A DNA stretch of 64,000 nt. Source: Diacronema lutheri (lineage: Eukaryota > Haptophyta > Pavlovophyceae > Pavlovales > Pavlovaceae). Numbering within the stretch: the stretch's first letter is position 1; each line of letters begins with the position of its first letter. The notes below the pieces were generated by a model, which saw only the letters and a list, made by a program, of their open reading frames with translations, made no database searches and was not told the origin of the DNA. Positions 46,907-56,152 of the stretch are shown here, in pieces. The translations under genes were made by a program, and so were the position numbers. The stretch covers positions 186,001 to 250,000 of the forward strand of contig JAGTXO010000028.1 of assembly GCA_019448385.1 (NCBI GenBank), written 5' to 3'.

Positions 46907-48952
46907 ATGGCGCAGCCGGGCCAGGCGCCGGCGGAGGCGCTGGCCTCGCTGCAGGAGCGGTTCCAGCTGCTCGAGGGGGATCGGAAGGCCTTCTACGAGA
47001 AGAGCCAGATTGATCTGCGTGAGAACAAGGCGCAGCAAGAGGAGCTGCGCAACGAGAACAAGCTGCTGCGCACGCAGCTCACCAAGCTGCAGAAAGAGCA
47101 CAGCGGCCGCGACGGCGGGCCGGGCTCCGAGCTGCACGCACACGAGCTACAAAAGCTCGAGCACCAGCACAATGTGCTGCGGCAAAAGCACAACGCGCTC
47201 GCGTCGGCCAACCGCGACCGCGAGCTCCTCGCCGAGCAGCAAGCCGACCAGCTGCGCGACCTGCAGCGCGACGCGAAGCGGCCGGCCGCGCTGGAGACGC
47301 CGCTCACGCGCCAGATCCGGATCCTTGAGAACCGGCTAGACAAGGCGATGATCAAGTACAATGAGGCGATGTCGATCAAGAAGACCTACGAGCAGATCGT
47401 CAAGCGCCTCAAAGAGGAGCGCGTCAACTTTGACCACCAGCTGCAGGCGATCGAGGGCACGCTCAAGGCCAAATCGTCCGATTACAACGAGCTCCTCCTC
47501 ATGGCCAACGAGGCGGCGCACGCGCGCGACCTGGCGAAGCAGGATCTGGCCAAGACGGAGGCGCTTGCGCTCGAGGAGCGCCGCCACCGCGAGGCCGAGC
47601 TCCGCTCGCGCCGCACGCTCGTCGAGGCGCAGAAGGCCGTGATGTCGCGGATGGACGTGCGCGACCAGCGGCGCCGTTCTGTCATCCTCGAGGCAAAGGG
47701 CGACCTCGACGATGAGCAGGAGGAGCGTTTGCGCGAGGAGGCGGCTGCGACGCAGGCCAGCCGCGCCGTCGCCGAGGGCGCCATCTCCGAAGAGTCGGAG
47801 CGGATGGCCGCGTTCCAGGCTGCGTTCCGAAAGATCCGCGAGGCGACCGGCGTGTCGGATCTTTCCGATGTCGTCCACAAGTTCGCGTCGCAGGGCGAGA
47901 CACTCGCGACGCTCAAGCGCTCGACGGAAGAGGCGCAGCGCAGGCTCGACGCGCTCAACGACGAGCGCGCGAGCGCGCGCGTCCAGCTCGAGGAGCTCAA
48001 ATACGTCGGTGGCGCGGGCGGGGGCGGGAGGCAGGAGGTGGAGGCGCTCGAGCGCAAGCTCGCAGAGACGCTCGCCGCGCAGGAGCGCGCGAAGGCGCGC
48101 TCGGACCGGCTCGCGCACGCGCTGGTGGACATGCGCGCGGGCGTCGAGCATCTGGGTGCTAAGGTGGAGGCCGCATACAGAGGGCGTGAGGGCACGAATG
48201 AGGGGCTCGTCGCGCAGCTGCAGGCGGCGGGCGCGGCGGGCGGCGTGGCGGGCACGGCGGGCGCGGGCGTCTCGGACGCGAACCTGATCGACGTGCTGCT
48301 CTCGACCGAGGCCAAGCTGGTGCGCATGATTGATGCGACGATGGTGGGGCGCGACGTTGCGCCCGCCTCGCCCAACGCCGGCGCGAGCAGGGTCAAGGTG
48401 GAGGAGTTGCTGCTCATCAACGGCGCGCGCTCCGGTGCGCCCGTCGCTCAGCCTGCGCTCGCAAGCGCGGGTGGCGCGAGAGGGTCGTTTGGTGGCGGCA
48501 AGGCGTCAGAGAGCGAGGGCGATGATGACGACGACGACGACGTGCGCGCGCGCGCGCTGCGCCGCGCGCCGTGCAGCGCGCCACCGCGCCTGCGCTCGCG
48601 CCGCGCCTGCATCATCATCGCCTACATCAACGCGCCGCGCCCGCGCCTGCGCCCGCGCGCATCGACGCGCAGGAGGACGAGCTTGACACGCATGCCGTGC
48701 TCGACCGCGAGACGATGAAGAAGCAGCATGGCGTGCTCCTCGACAAGGCGGCGGCAAAGGTGTGCCGCTCAGGGGACGAATGGAGGAGGGCAGAAGGGGC
48801 TACCCAGACGTCCCGTGCGGGCGGACCGTTTTGCGCCCAGTGCTCGCGCCTCACGCACCGCCGTCGCACCGCGAACCTGGCCGCGCCACGCGCGCGCGCG
48901 CGCTGCGCAGGGCAAGCGTCGAAGGAAACCGGGCATAGCAAACCGGGCCTAG
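46907..48952 (+). CDS. ODAD3: Outer dynein arm docking complex protein, ODAD3/CCDC151-like
   Basis: Exons 46907-48541, 48673-48759 and 48911-48952 give 587 residues. Almost the whole protein is coiled coil. The diagnostic block is QIRILENRLDKAMIKYNEAM followed by SIKKTYEQIVKRLKEERVNF and DHQLQAIEGTLKAKSSDYNE, close to CCDC151 (Chlamydomonas ODA10). Later parts are VSDLSDVVHKFASQGETLATL and an acidic run (SEGDDDDDDD), then EDELDTHAVLDRETMKKQHG and a short basic end (GKRRRKPGIANRA). The last exon is the least certain. The family helps assemble and dock outer dynein arms on ciliary doublets. Together with PACRG and centrin it shows that the organism is flagellated. Confidence 0.87.
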
Positions 48953-49019
48953 CAAACCGCTGCCTCTGGTGGCTCTCGTCGCCAGATGATCACTTTCAGA
49001 CCCGACGCAGCGGCAGTGC

Positions 49020-49919
49020 TCACTCAGACCGGCTGGCCCTTGCCGCTCCGCTCACCCGGGCTGTTGCGCGGGCAAACCAACCGCCCTTTGCGCTCGCTGC
49101 GCCAACGCCGCTGCCCCGGTGCTCCGCCTCCGGCAACGACCGCGCCGTCCCGTCCACAAGCCGCGCCGCGTCCGCCGGAAGCTCCTCACAGAAGCGCGCC
49201 CAGCAAGGGTGCGCGGGCATCTCGTTCGCGTGCGCCCTGATGAGCGCCTCGGCAGCAGCGGCAACGCGCGCAGAGCTCGCGTCCGCCTTAACGTGCAGCA
49301 GCACGTCCAAGCAATTGTCGCCGTCCAAGGCAGCGGTCAGAGCATCCTCGCAGCGCGAGAGCACGAGCGTGAGCGCTTCGAAATGGCCGCCGTCGGCCGT
49401 GCCCTCCTCGTCGCCGTCGGCATCGCGCACGGGTGGGTGGAGCTTGGCCACGAGTTTGAGGAGCTCAAGCACGGCGCCGGCGTCGGCCGGCAGCTCCGCC
49501 TCGCCGAACGAGTGCAGCTGGCGCAGCAGCGCCGCATGCGTGGCGGACGAGAAGTCGGCGTCAGCAATCACCACGCCGCTCCTCGACTCGGCGGTCTCGC
49601 GCGAGAAGAGCGCGCGGTAGTATGCGGAGGCGTAGCTGAGTAGCAGGCGCGACGCGCCAAGCTCCGTGCCATCCGCGCAGCGGAACGTCACGTCGTGCGC
49701 GTCCGTGGGCGCGCCAACCAGTTCCGCGAGGTCGCGCAGCCTGCGCCCGCGCGCGTCAGCGATCGCGGCCGACTCTGCGGCGCGCTCCTCGGCCGCCGCG
49801 GCGCGCGCCTCGGCTTCGGAGATGCGCTGCTCCACGATTTCGAGCTGCGTGTGCATCGAATCCCACGCTCTGGCCGCGACCTGCCGCTGGAGCATCGCGC
49901 TCGCGTTCGCCGAGGGCAT
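49020..49919 (-). CDS. BTB/POZ-like domain protein with N-terminal coiled coil
   Basis: A single exon of 299 residues from MPSANASAM; an upstream ATG at 50015 is possible but the DNA there is repeat-rich. Residues about 25-60 are a coiled coil (QISEAEARAAAAEERAAES). The BTB fold follows: APTDAHDVTFRCADGTELGA, then SRLLLSYASAYYRALF, ATHAALLRQLHSFGEA and AVLELLKLVAKLH. A helical C-terminal part (LDVLLHVKADASS... AHPCWARFCEEL) resembles the region after BTB in many adaptors. BTB proteins often dimerise and link targets to cullin-3 ligases. Neither partner nor substrate can be inferred. It is convergent with ODAD3, with only 67 bp between stops. Confidence 0.75.
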   Translation of the reverse strand: MPSANASAMLQRQVAARAWDSMHTQLEIVEQRISEAEARAAAAEERAAESAAIADARGRRLRDLAELVGAPTDAHDVTFRCADGTELGASRLLLSYASAYYRALFSRETAESRSGVVIADADFSSATHAALLRQLHSFGEAELPADAGAVLELLKLVAKLHPPVRDADGDEEGTADGGHFEALTLVLSRCEDALTAALDGDNCLDVLLHVKADASSARVAAAAEALIRAHANEMPAHPCWARFCEELPADAARLVDGTARSLPEAEHRGSGVGAASAKGGWFARATARVSGAARASRSE

Positions 49920-49987
49920 CACGGTGGGCAGCTCCGCACCGCAGCGGGGTCGCAACAATTGACTAAAAAAGCGCCTGCACTCGACGG

Positions 49988-50036
49988 TCGACGATCGTCG
50001 AGACTTGAGACTCAAGAGTCAAGAGTAGTCAAGAGC
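49988..50036. promoter_or_regulatory. 14-bp palindrome followed by three TCAAGAG copies
   Basis: TCGACGATCGTCGA (49988-50001) is a perfect palindrome. Directly after it TCAAGAG occurs three times (about 50012-50018, 50019-50025 and 50030-50036). All lie 70-115 bp upstream of the BTB-like gene's ATG at 49919, so they are candidate promoter elements. Confidence 0.45.
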
Positions 50037-50077
50037 TCACTGGCCCATGGGCGCGCCGCTTCCCCGCGCGGGCGGCC

Positions 50078-50995
50078 TCACGGCGGCTGCGTCGGCGGCT
50101 GCGCGGGCGCGAGCGGCTGCGGCCCTTGCGGCACGGGCGGCTCGACGCGCGGGCACCAGCGCTCTGGCTTCGAGCCGAGCGGCCAGCGCGGGCCGTATGC
50201 GCGGTAGCTGCCGATGAGCTGCGCGTCGTGAGGATGGTCGGCTTCAGGGTAGACGTGCAGCCGCATCATGCGCTGCTTGCGGAGCAGGTTTTTGGGGAGC
50301 ATGCCGCGGACGGCGCGGCCGATGATGCGCTCGGGAAACTTTGCGAGCAGGTCCTTTGCGCGGATCGTGCGCAGACCGCCCGGCCAGCCCGTGTGGTGGT
50401 GGTACTCCTTTTGCTCCCACTTGCGTCCGGTGAATACCACGTCCTTTGCGTTCACGACAATGACGTGGTCGCCGCAGTCGAAGCGCGGCACGTACGTCGG
50501 CTTGTGCTTACCGACGAGCAGGGTGGCGATGCTGCTCGCCAGCTTACCGACAACCTGCGCGGACGCGAGGATCGGCGCGCGCGCGCGCGGGTGGGACGCG
50601 GCGCCGGTTGAGCGCCGGAGGGAGGCCGCGCGGCGCGCGCAGCGCGCGCGAGACGCGCGGGAAGCGCCCTGAGCTTGTGCGCGCCGTGGCGCGCGGCTCG
50701 CGCGCCGCTTGTGGTGTGCGCGAAGCTGAGCGCGCACCCGAGCGCGCGCGTCGATAAGATGCCAAATTCGAGGTCCCACGTAGCCCTGCTTTGGCCGCAC
50801 GGCCCTACGCGCGGAAGGCGCGGCGGGCGCGGGCGCGCGATGGATGCGGGTGAGGCGAGGGTGCTCAGGGCGCCGAGGGCCAAAAGTGCTCGCCGCGCGG
50901 GCGGGCGCGAGCGTCGCGGCGCAGCTCGGCGGCGGGTCGCTGCGCGCCGGCGCGCACCGGCTGATCCCACCCGCCCACACTTGCAGCCCGGGCAT
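50078..50995 (-). CDS. MRPL13: Mitochondrial ribosomal protein uL13m
   Basis: Exons 50995-50738 and 50554-50078 give 244 residues. The splice makes LIDARARVVGKLASSIATLL. The L13 core continues PTYVPRFDCGDHVIVVNAKD, VVFTGRKWEQKEYHHHTGWP, GGLRTIRAKDLLAKFPERII and GRAVRGMLPKNLLRKQRMMR. The form FDCGDHV and the W in PxxW match mitochondrial L13 rather than plastid or cytosolic forms. The first 60 residues are basic and hydroxylated, suitable as a mitochondrial presequence. The extension after LHVYPEADHPHD is Pro-rich. It binds 23S-type rRNA in the large subunit. It is divergent from FGAM synthase, 128 bp between ATGs. The exact start is uncertain. Confidence 0.9.
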   Translation of the reverse strand: MPGLQVWAGGISRCAPARSDPPPSCAATLAPARAASTFGPRRPEHPRLTRIHRAPAPAAPSARRAVRPKQGYVGPRIWHLIDARARVRAQLRAHHKRRASRAPRRAQAQGASRASRARCARRAASLRRSTGAASHPRARAPILASAQVVGKLASSIATLLVGKHKPTYVPRFDCGDHVIVVNAKDVVFTGRKWEQKEYHHHTGWPGGLRTIRAKDLLAKFPERIIGRAVRGMLPKNLLRKQRMMRLHVYPEADHPHDAQLIGSYRAYGPRWPLGSKPERWCPRVEPPVPQGPQPLAPAQPPTQPP

Positions 50996-51123
50996 CGCGC
51001 GCGACTGCGGCGGATCGCGTGGACCACGATGGAGCCGACGACCGCTTTTCAAAGCAAGTTTTCGGCCGGTCCTTGTTGACGTGCTTTCGGGGCCGACGTC
51101 CTTTGCCGGCCGAGCAGTCCACA

Positions 51124-54100
51124 ATGCCTGCGAACAAGAAGAGCAAGGCTGAGCACCCGTCGTCGGCGCCGTCGCTGCTGCACTACTACCGCAAGCCCGC
51201 GCTCAGCCACGCCGCGACTGCCAGCCTCCTCAGAAAGGCAAAGGCGATCCGAGGGCTGGGCAGTATCAAGTCGATCGAGACGGAGTTTTGCTTCAACGTC
51301 GAGCTCAAGAAGCCGCTGACGGCAGAGGAGCGCACGACGCTCGTCTGGCTGCTCGCGGAGACCTTCGAGCCCGAATTTACCGCCGAGACTTCCTTCCTTG
51401 CCGCGTCCACAGGCTCGACCGTCGAGATCGGCCCGCGCCTATCGTACGACTCGCCGTGGTCGACAAACGCCGTCTCCGTGTGCAAGGGCTGCGGCCTTGA
51501 CTCGGTCGTGCGCATCGAGCGCTCGCGACGCTATCTGGTCTCGCCCGCGCTCAGCGACACCGCGCGCCACCACTTTGTTGAGCTCGTGCACGACCGCATG
51601 ACCGAGATGGAGTACAAGGAGCCGCTGGTCACGTTTGGCGCACCCGTCGCGCCCGTGCCGACCAAGACGGTGCCGGTGATGGCGGAGGGTAAGAAGGCGC
51701 TCGAGAAGGTGAACGAGGAGCTGGGCCTTGGCTTCGACGACTGGGACCTTGACTATTACACCAATCTCTTCGCTGAGCGCATGGGCCGCGACCCGACCGA
51801 TTGCGAGGTCTTTGACATGGCGCAGTCGAACTCGGAGCACTCGCGGCATTGGTTCTTCTCCGGGCGGCAGGTGCGCGCGCGCCGAGAGAGCGAGACAGAG
51901 ATGGAGAGACGCGGCGCGTGTGCGAGTCGCGCGCGCCAGCGTGGGCGGCTCCGCGCCGCTTGCTCGCACGCGCCACGCGTGCGCGCGCGGCGGCCTCGGC
52001 GCCGCGCTGGGGCCACGGTTGGCGGGCACTGCCGCGCCCGCCTCACGGCCACTCCGGCGCGGCGCTGGTGGCAGGTGATTGACGGGAAGGAGATGCCTGA
52101 GTCGCTGTTCAAGCTGGTCAAGGAGACGGTGCACGGCCCCAAGGCGAACGACAATTCGATCATCGCGTTCCACGACAACTCGTCCGTGATTCGCGGCTTC
52201 CCAACGCGCGCGCTCGTCCCATCGCTGCCGGGTGTGCCGTGCCCGCACACGGTCAAGTCCGTCACGTACCACCCGCTGCTCACCGCGGAGACGCACAACT
52301 TCCCGTCGGGCATCGCGCCCTTCCCCGGCGCCGAGACGGGCACGGGCGGCCGGATCCGCGACGTGCAGGCGACGGGCCGCGGCGCGCACGTGATCGCGGG
52401 CATCTCCGCCTACTGCGTCGGCTCACTCCACATCCCGGGCTACGACGTGCCGTGGGAGGACAAGACGCTCACATATCCGTCCAATATGGCGACGCCGCTG
52501 CAGATCGAGATCGAGGCGAGCAACGGCGCGTCGGACTACGGCAACAAATTTGGCGAGCCCGTCGTGTGCGGCTTCACGCGCTCCTTCGGCATGACGCTGC
52601 CGTCGGGCGAGCGGCGCGAGTGGATCAAACCAATCATGTTCACCGCCGGGATCGGGCAGCTCGACGACGAGCACAAGGTGAAGGGGATGCCCGAGAAGGG
52701 CATGGCCATCGTCAAGGTGGGCGGGCCCGCGTACCGTATCGGCCTCGGCGGCGGCGCGGCGTCGTCACGCCTTTCGGACGCCGCGCAGGCGCACCTCGAC
52801 TTTGACGCCGTGCAGCGCGGCGACGCGGAGATGGAGAACAAGATGAACAGGATCATCCGCGCGTGCATCAACCTCGGGCCAGACAACCCGATTCACGCGA
52901 TCCACGACCAAGGCGCGGGCGGCAACGGCAACGTGCTCAAGGAGATCTGCGAGCCCATCGGCGGGCGGATGGACGTGCGCAAGATCCTGTGCGGCGACAA
53001 GAGCATGTCTGTTCGCGAGATCTGGGGCGCGGAGTGCGCGCCTGCCGCCGCCGAGCCGCGCGCCAGCGCGCGCGCGCTTCGCCGCACGCCGCCGCCACAC
53101 AGCGTTCGGCGCGCGCGCGCGCGCGCTCACGCGCCGTCAGCGTGCGTGCGCCTTGCTCGCCCGCGCCGGGCGCTCCGTGCGCGGCACAGGTACCAGGAGA
53201 ACAACGCGCTGCTCACGACGATGGACAAGCTGCCGCTCCTCGAGCAGATCGCCGAGCGCGAGAATGCGCCGATGGCGCACCTCGGTGAAGTGACGGGCGA
53301 TGGGCGCGTTGTTCTCTTCGACTCGGTCGACGGCTCGACGCCCGTCGACCTCGAGCTCGCGCTCGTGCTCGGCGAGATGCCCAAGAAGGTTTTCACCGAC
53401 GAGCACGACGAGATGGCGACCAAGCCGCTTGACCTCGGCCGCGCTGGCGTCAAGGACGCGCTCGAGCGCGTCCTCACGCTCTTGTCCGTCGGCTCGAAGC
53501 GCTTCCTCGTGAACAAAGTCGACCGCTCCGTCTCCGGCCTCATCGCGCGGCAGCAATGCGTCGGCCCGCTGCACACGCCGCTCGCGGACTGCGCGGTCGT
53601 CGCGCAGGGCTTCGAGACGCTCACCGGCGTCGCCACGTCCGTCGGCGAGCAGCCGATCATCGGCCTGCTGAGCGCGGCGGCGATGGCGCGGATGACCGTC
53701 GCTGAGGCGCTGACCAACATGTGCTCGACGCGCGTCACGTCGCTGCGTGACATCAAGGCGTCGGGCAACTGGATGTGGGCGGCGAAGATGAAGGGCGAGG
53801 GCGCACGCATGTACGACGCGTGTGTCGCGCTGCGCGACCTGCTGTGCGAGCTCGGCGTCGCGGTCGACGGCGGCAAGGACTCGCTGTCGATGGCCGCTTC
53901 CGTGGACGGCGCCAAGGTGAAGTGCCCCGGCGCACTCGTCTTCACCGCCTACTGCGGCGTGCCCGACGTGACCAAGGTGGCGACGCCCGACCTCAAGAAG
54001 GCGGGCTCGTCCCTCCTCCTCCTCCACCTCGGCGACGGCAAGCACCGGCTCGGCGGCTCGTCGCTCGCTCACGTCTACAGCCAGCTCGGCGAGGAGACGC

Positions 54101-55806
54101 CCGACGTCGGCTCGGGCGCCAAGCTCGGCGCGCTCTTTGAGGCGATGCAGGAGCTCGTCGGCGACGGCCTGGTACTTGCCGCGCACGACCGCTCCGACGG
54201 CGGGCTGATCGTTGCGGCGCTCGAGATGGCCTTCGCGGGCAACGTGGGCATCGAGCTCGAGCTCGCGGCTCCGAAGGGGGTCGACGCCATCTCCCTCCTC
54301 TTCGCCGAGGAGGTGGGCGTGATTGTCGAGGTGGCGGCCGCGCAGCTCGCAAAGGTGAACGCCGTCCTCGCCAAGGCGGGCGTCGCGCACGACGTGCTCG
54401 GCACCGTCGGCGCCGTCGGCGCGCGCGCGCGCGTGACGGTCGACGGCAAGGTCGTTGTCGACAGGCCGATGGTCGAGCTGCGCGACGTGTGGGAGCGCAC
54501 CTCCGACGAGCTCGAGCTGCTGCAGTGCAACCCGGCGTGCGCGCGCGCCGAGGCGAAGGGGAGGCGTACGCGCCAAAACCCGACGTGGCCCCTCACCTTC
54601 ACGCCGACGCCGACGCCGGCGCCGCGCTTCGCCCTCACGTCGGGCAAGCCGCGCGTCGCCGTGCTGCGTGAGGAGGGCTCGAACGGCGACCGCGACATGG
54701 CGGGCGCGCTGTACGCGGCGGGCATCGAGACGTGGGACGTGACCGTCTCCGACCTGCTCGCCGGCCGCGTGACACTCGACACCTTCCGCGGCGTCGCGTT
54801 CGTCGGTGGATTCTCGTACGCAGACGTCCTCGACTCGGCAAAGGGCTGGGCGGGCAAGATCAAGTTCAACCTCACCGACCAGTTCGAGCACTTCCGCACG
54901 CGGCCGGATACCTTCTCGCTCGGCGTGTGCAACGGCTGCCAGCTCATGGCCCTTCTTGGCTGGGTGCCAGGCGGAGACGACGACGCGCTCCTGCCGCAGG
55001 CCAAGCAGCCGCGCTTCGTGCACAACGAGTCGGGTCGCTTCGAGTCGCGCTACTCGGCGCTCACCGTGCTCAAGTCGAACGCGGTGCTGCTCAAGGGCAT
55101 GGTACGCGGGCTGTGCGCGCGGCGCGGCCGGCGCTCCGAGGCCTGAGCGCGGCGCCGCGCGGCGCGGCGCGGCGCGGCTGGCGGGCCACCCCTTCCGCTC
55201 ACCAGGCTGCGCGCGACCCGGCGCGCGCGCGCCTCGCGGCCGCCGCGCTCGTGCGGAGCAGGAGGGGTCGACGCTCGGCGTGTGGGTGGCGCACGGCGAG
55301 GGCAAGGTGCACTTCCCGGATAAGCAGGTTGAGAAGGACGTGCTCGCGCACGACCAGGTGAGCGACCGGCCGAGCGCGCAGCGCGCAGCGCGCAGCGCGG
55401 CGAGGGCAGCGCGGCGAGGGCCGCGCGGGTGGTGGCCGCGCGGGTGGTGGCCGCGCCGGCGGCGCTCGAGTGGCTGCGAGCGCCGCTCGCGACATCGGCG
55501 AGCGCGCGCATCCACCGTCGTATGCGCCGCGATGCGCCCACGCCGCGCCGTCGCGCGCAGGCGCCGCTTCGCTACGCGGACGACACCAACATGCCGACCG
55601 AGACGTATCCGTTCAACCCGAATGGTTCGCCGCATGGCATCGCCGCCCTCTGCTCCAAGGACGGCCGCCATCTTGCGCTCATGCCCCACCCGGAGCGCTG
55701 CTTCGTCAAGTGGCAGCTGCCATGGATGCCCGAGCACCAAGCCGAGCATGATGCGGCGCCATGGCTGCAGCTCTTCCAAAACGCATTCGACTTTGCCTCC
55801 AAGTAA
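51124..55806 (+). CDS. PFAS: Phosphoribosylformylglycinamidine synthase (FGAM synthase)
   Basis: Exons 51124-51870, 52075-53033, 53190-55101, 55262-55357 and 55561-55806 give 1319 residues; human PFAS has 1338. The N-terminal PurS-like part is followed by the FGAM synthase linker ending DPTDCEVFDMAQSNSEHSRH. The ATP-binding region has TAETHNFPSGIAPFPGAETG, and DQGAGGNGNVLKEI follows. The C-terminal glutaminase has VAVLREEGSNGDRDMAGALY, GVAFVGGFSYADVLDSAKGW, the nucleophile in GVCNGCQLMALLGW and the His/Glu in LMPHPERCF. It carries out step four of purine synthesis, using glutamine and ATP. Introns 1 and 2 (204 and 156 bp) keep frame and have no stop, so an intronless reading of them would add low-complexity inserts not found in the family. 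Confidence 0.97.
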
Positions 55807-56152
55807 GCGCGGCGCGGGGGGCGAGTCGGTGGGCGGTGGCGCGCCGCGCTCGCACTCGCCATTTGTTCACGCTCGCGGCTTGCGGCTTGCAGGGCAGGCA
55901 GCAGCTGCTGGGGGGCGACGGTATGTACCGTCGTCGGGGGAGGGGGGTCGTCCGCTCGAGCTCAACTCTCGCCCCGGTGCGCTACGTTCAGTCAATTTAG
56001 ATCGACGACATTGGTGGCTCTCGCTCGCTCCGTTCTGACCCTGTGAGCGTCTCTGGGGCCAATAGGTGGCCAACCGTTACAAGACGGGCTATTTCGGACG
56101 CGCTGCTCGTTACTCTGCCGCGACGAACAGAGAACCGATCTCGCTCAACGGG
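55807..56152 (+). other. Spacer and probable promoter of the proline-rich protein gene
   Basis: No gene is seen. It contains GCCAAT at about 56058-56063, roughly 90 bp before the ATG at 56153, and AT-richer sequence around 55990-56120. GACATTGGTGGCT (about 56007-56019) also occurs near 24425, upstream of the EF-hand gene. Confidence 0.4.

Noticed and set aside
3203-55357. Several introns (for example 204 and 156 bp in FGAM synthase, 165 bp in ATP-grasp) keep frame and have no stops, suggesting retained introns used as protein.
   Set aside because: About 11 of 44 inferred introns are multiples of three, no more than a third expected by chance, and high GC makes stops rare. The translated introns are low-complexity and absent from the families.
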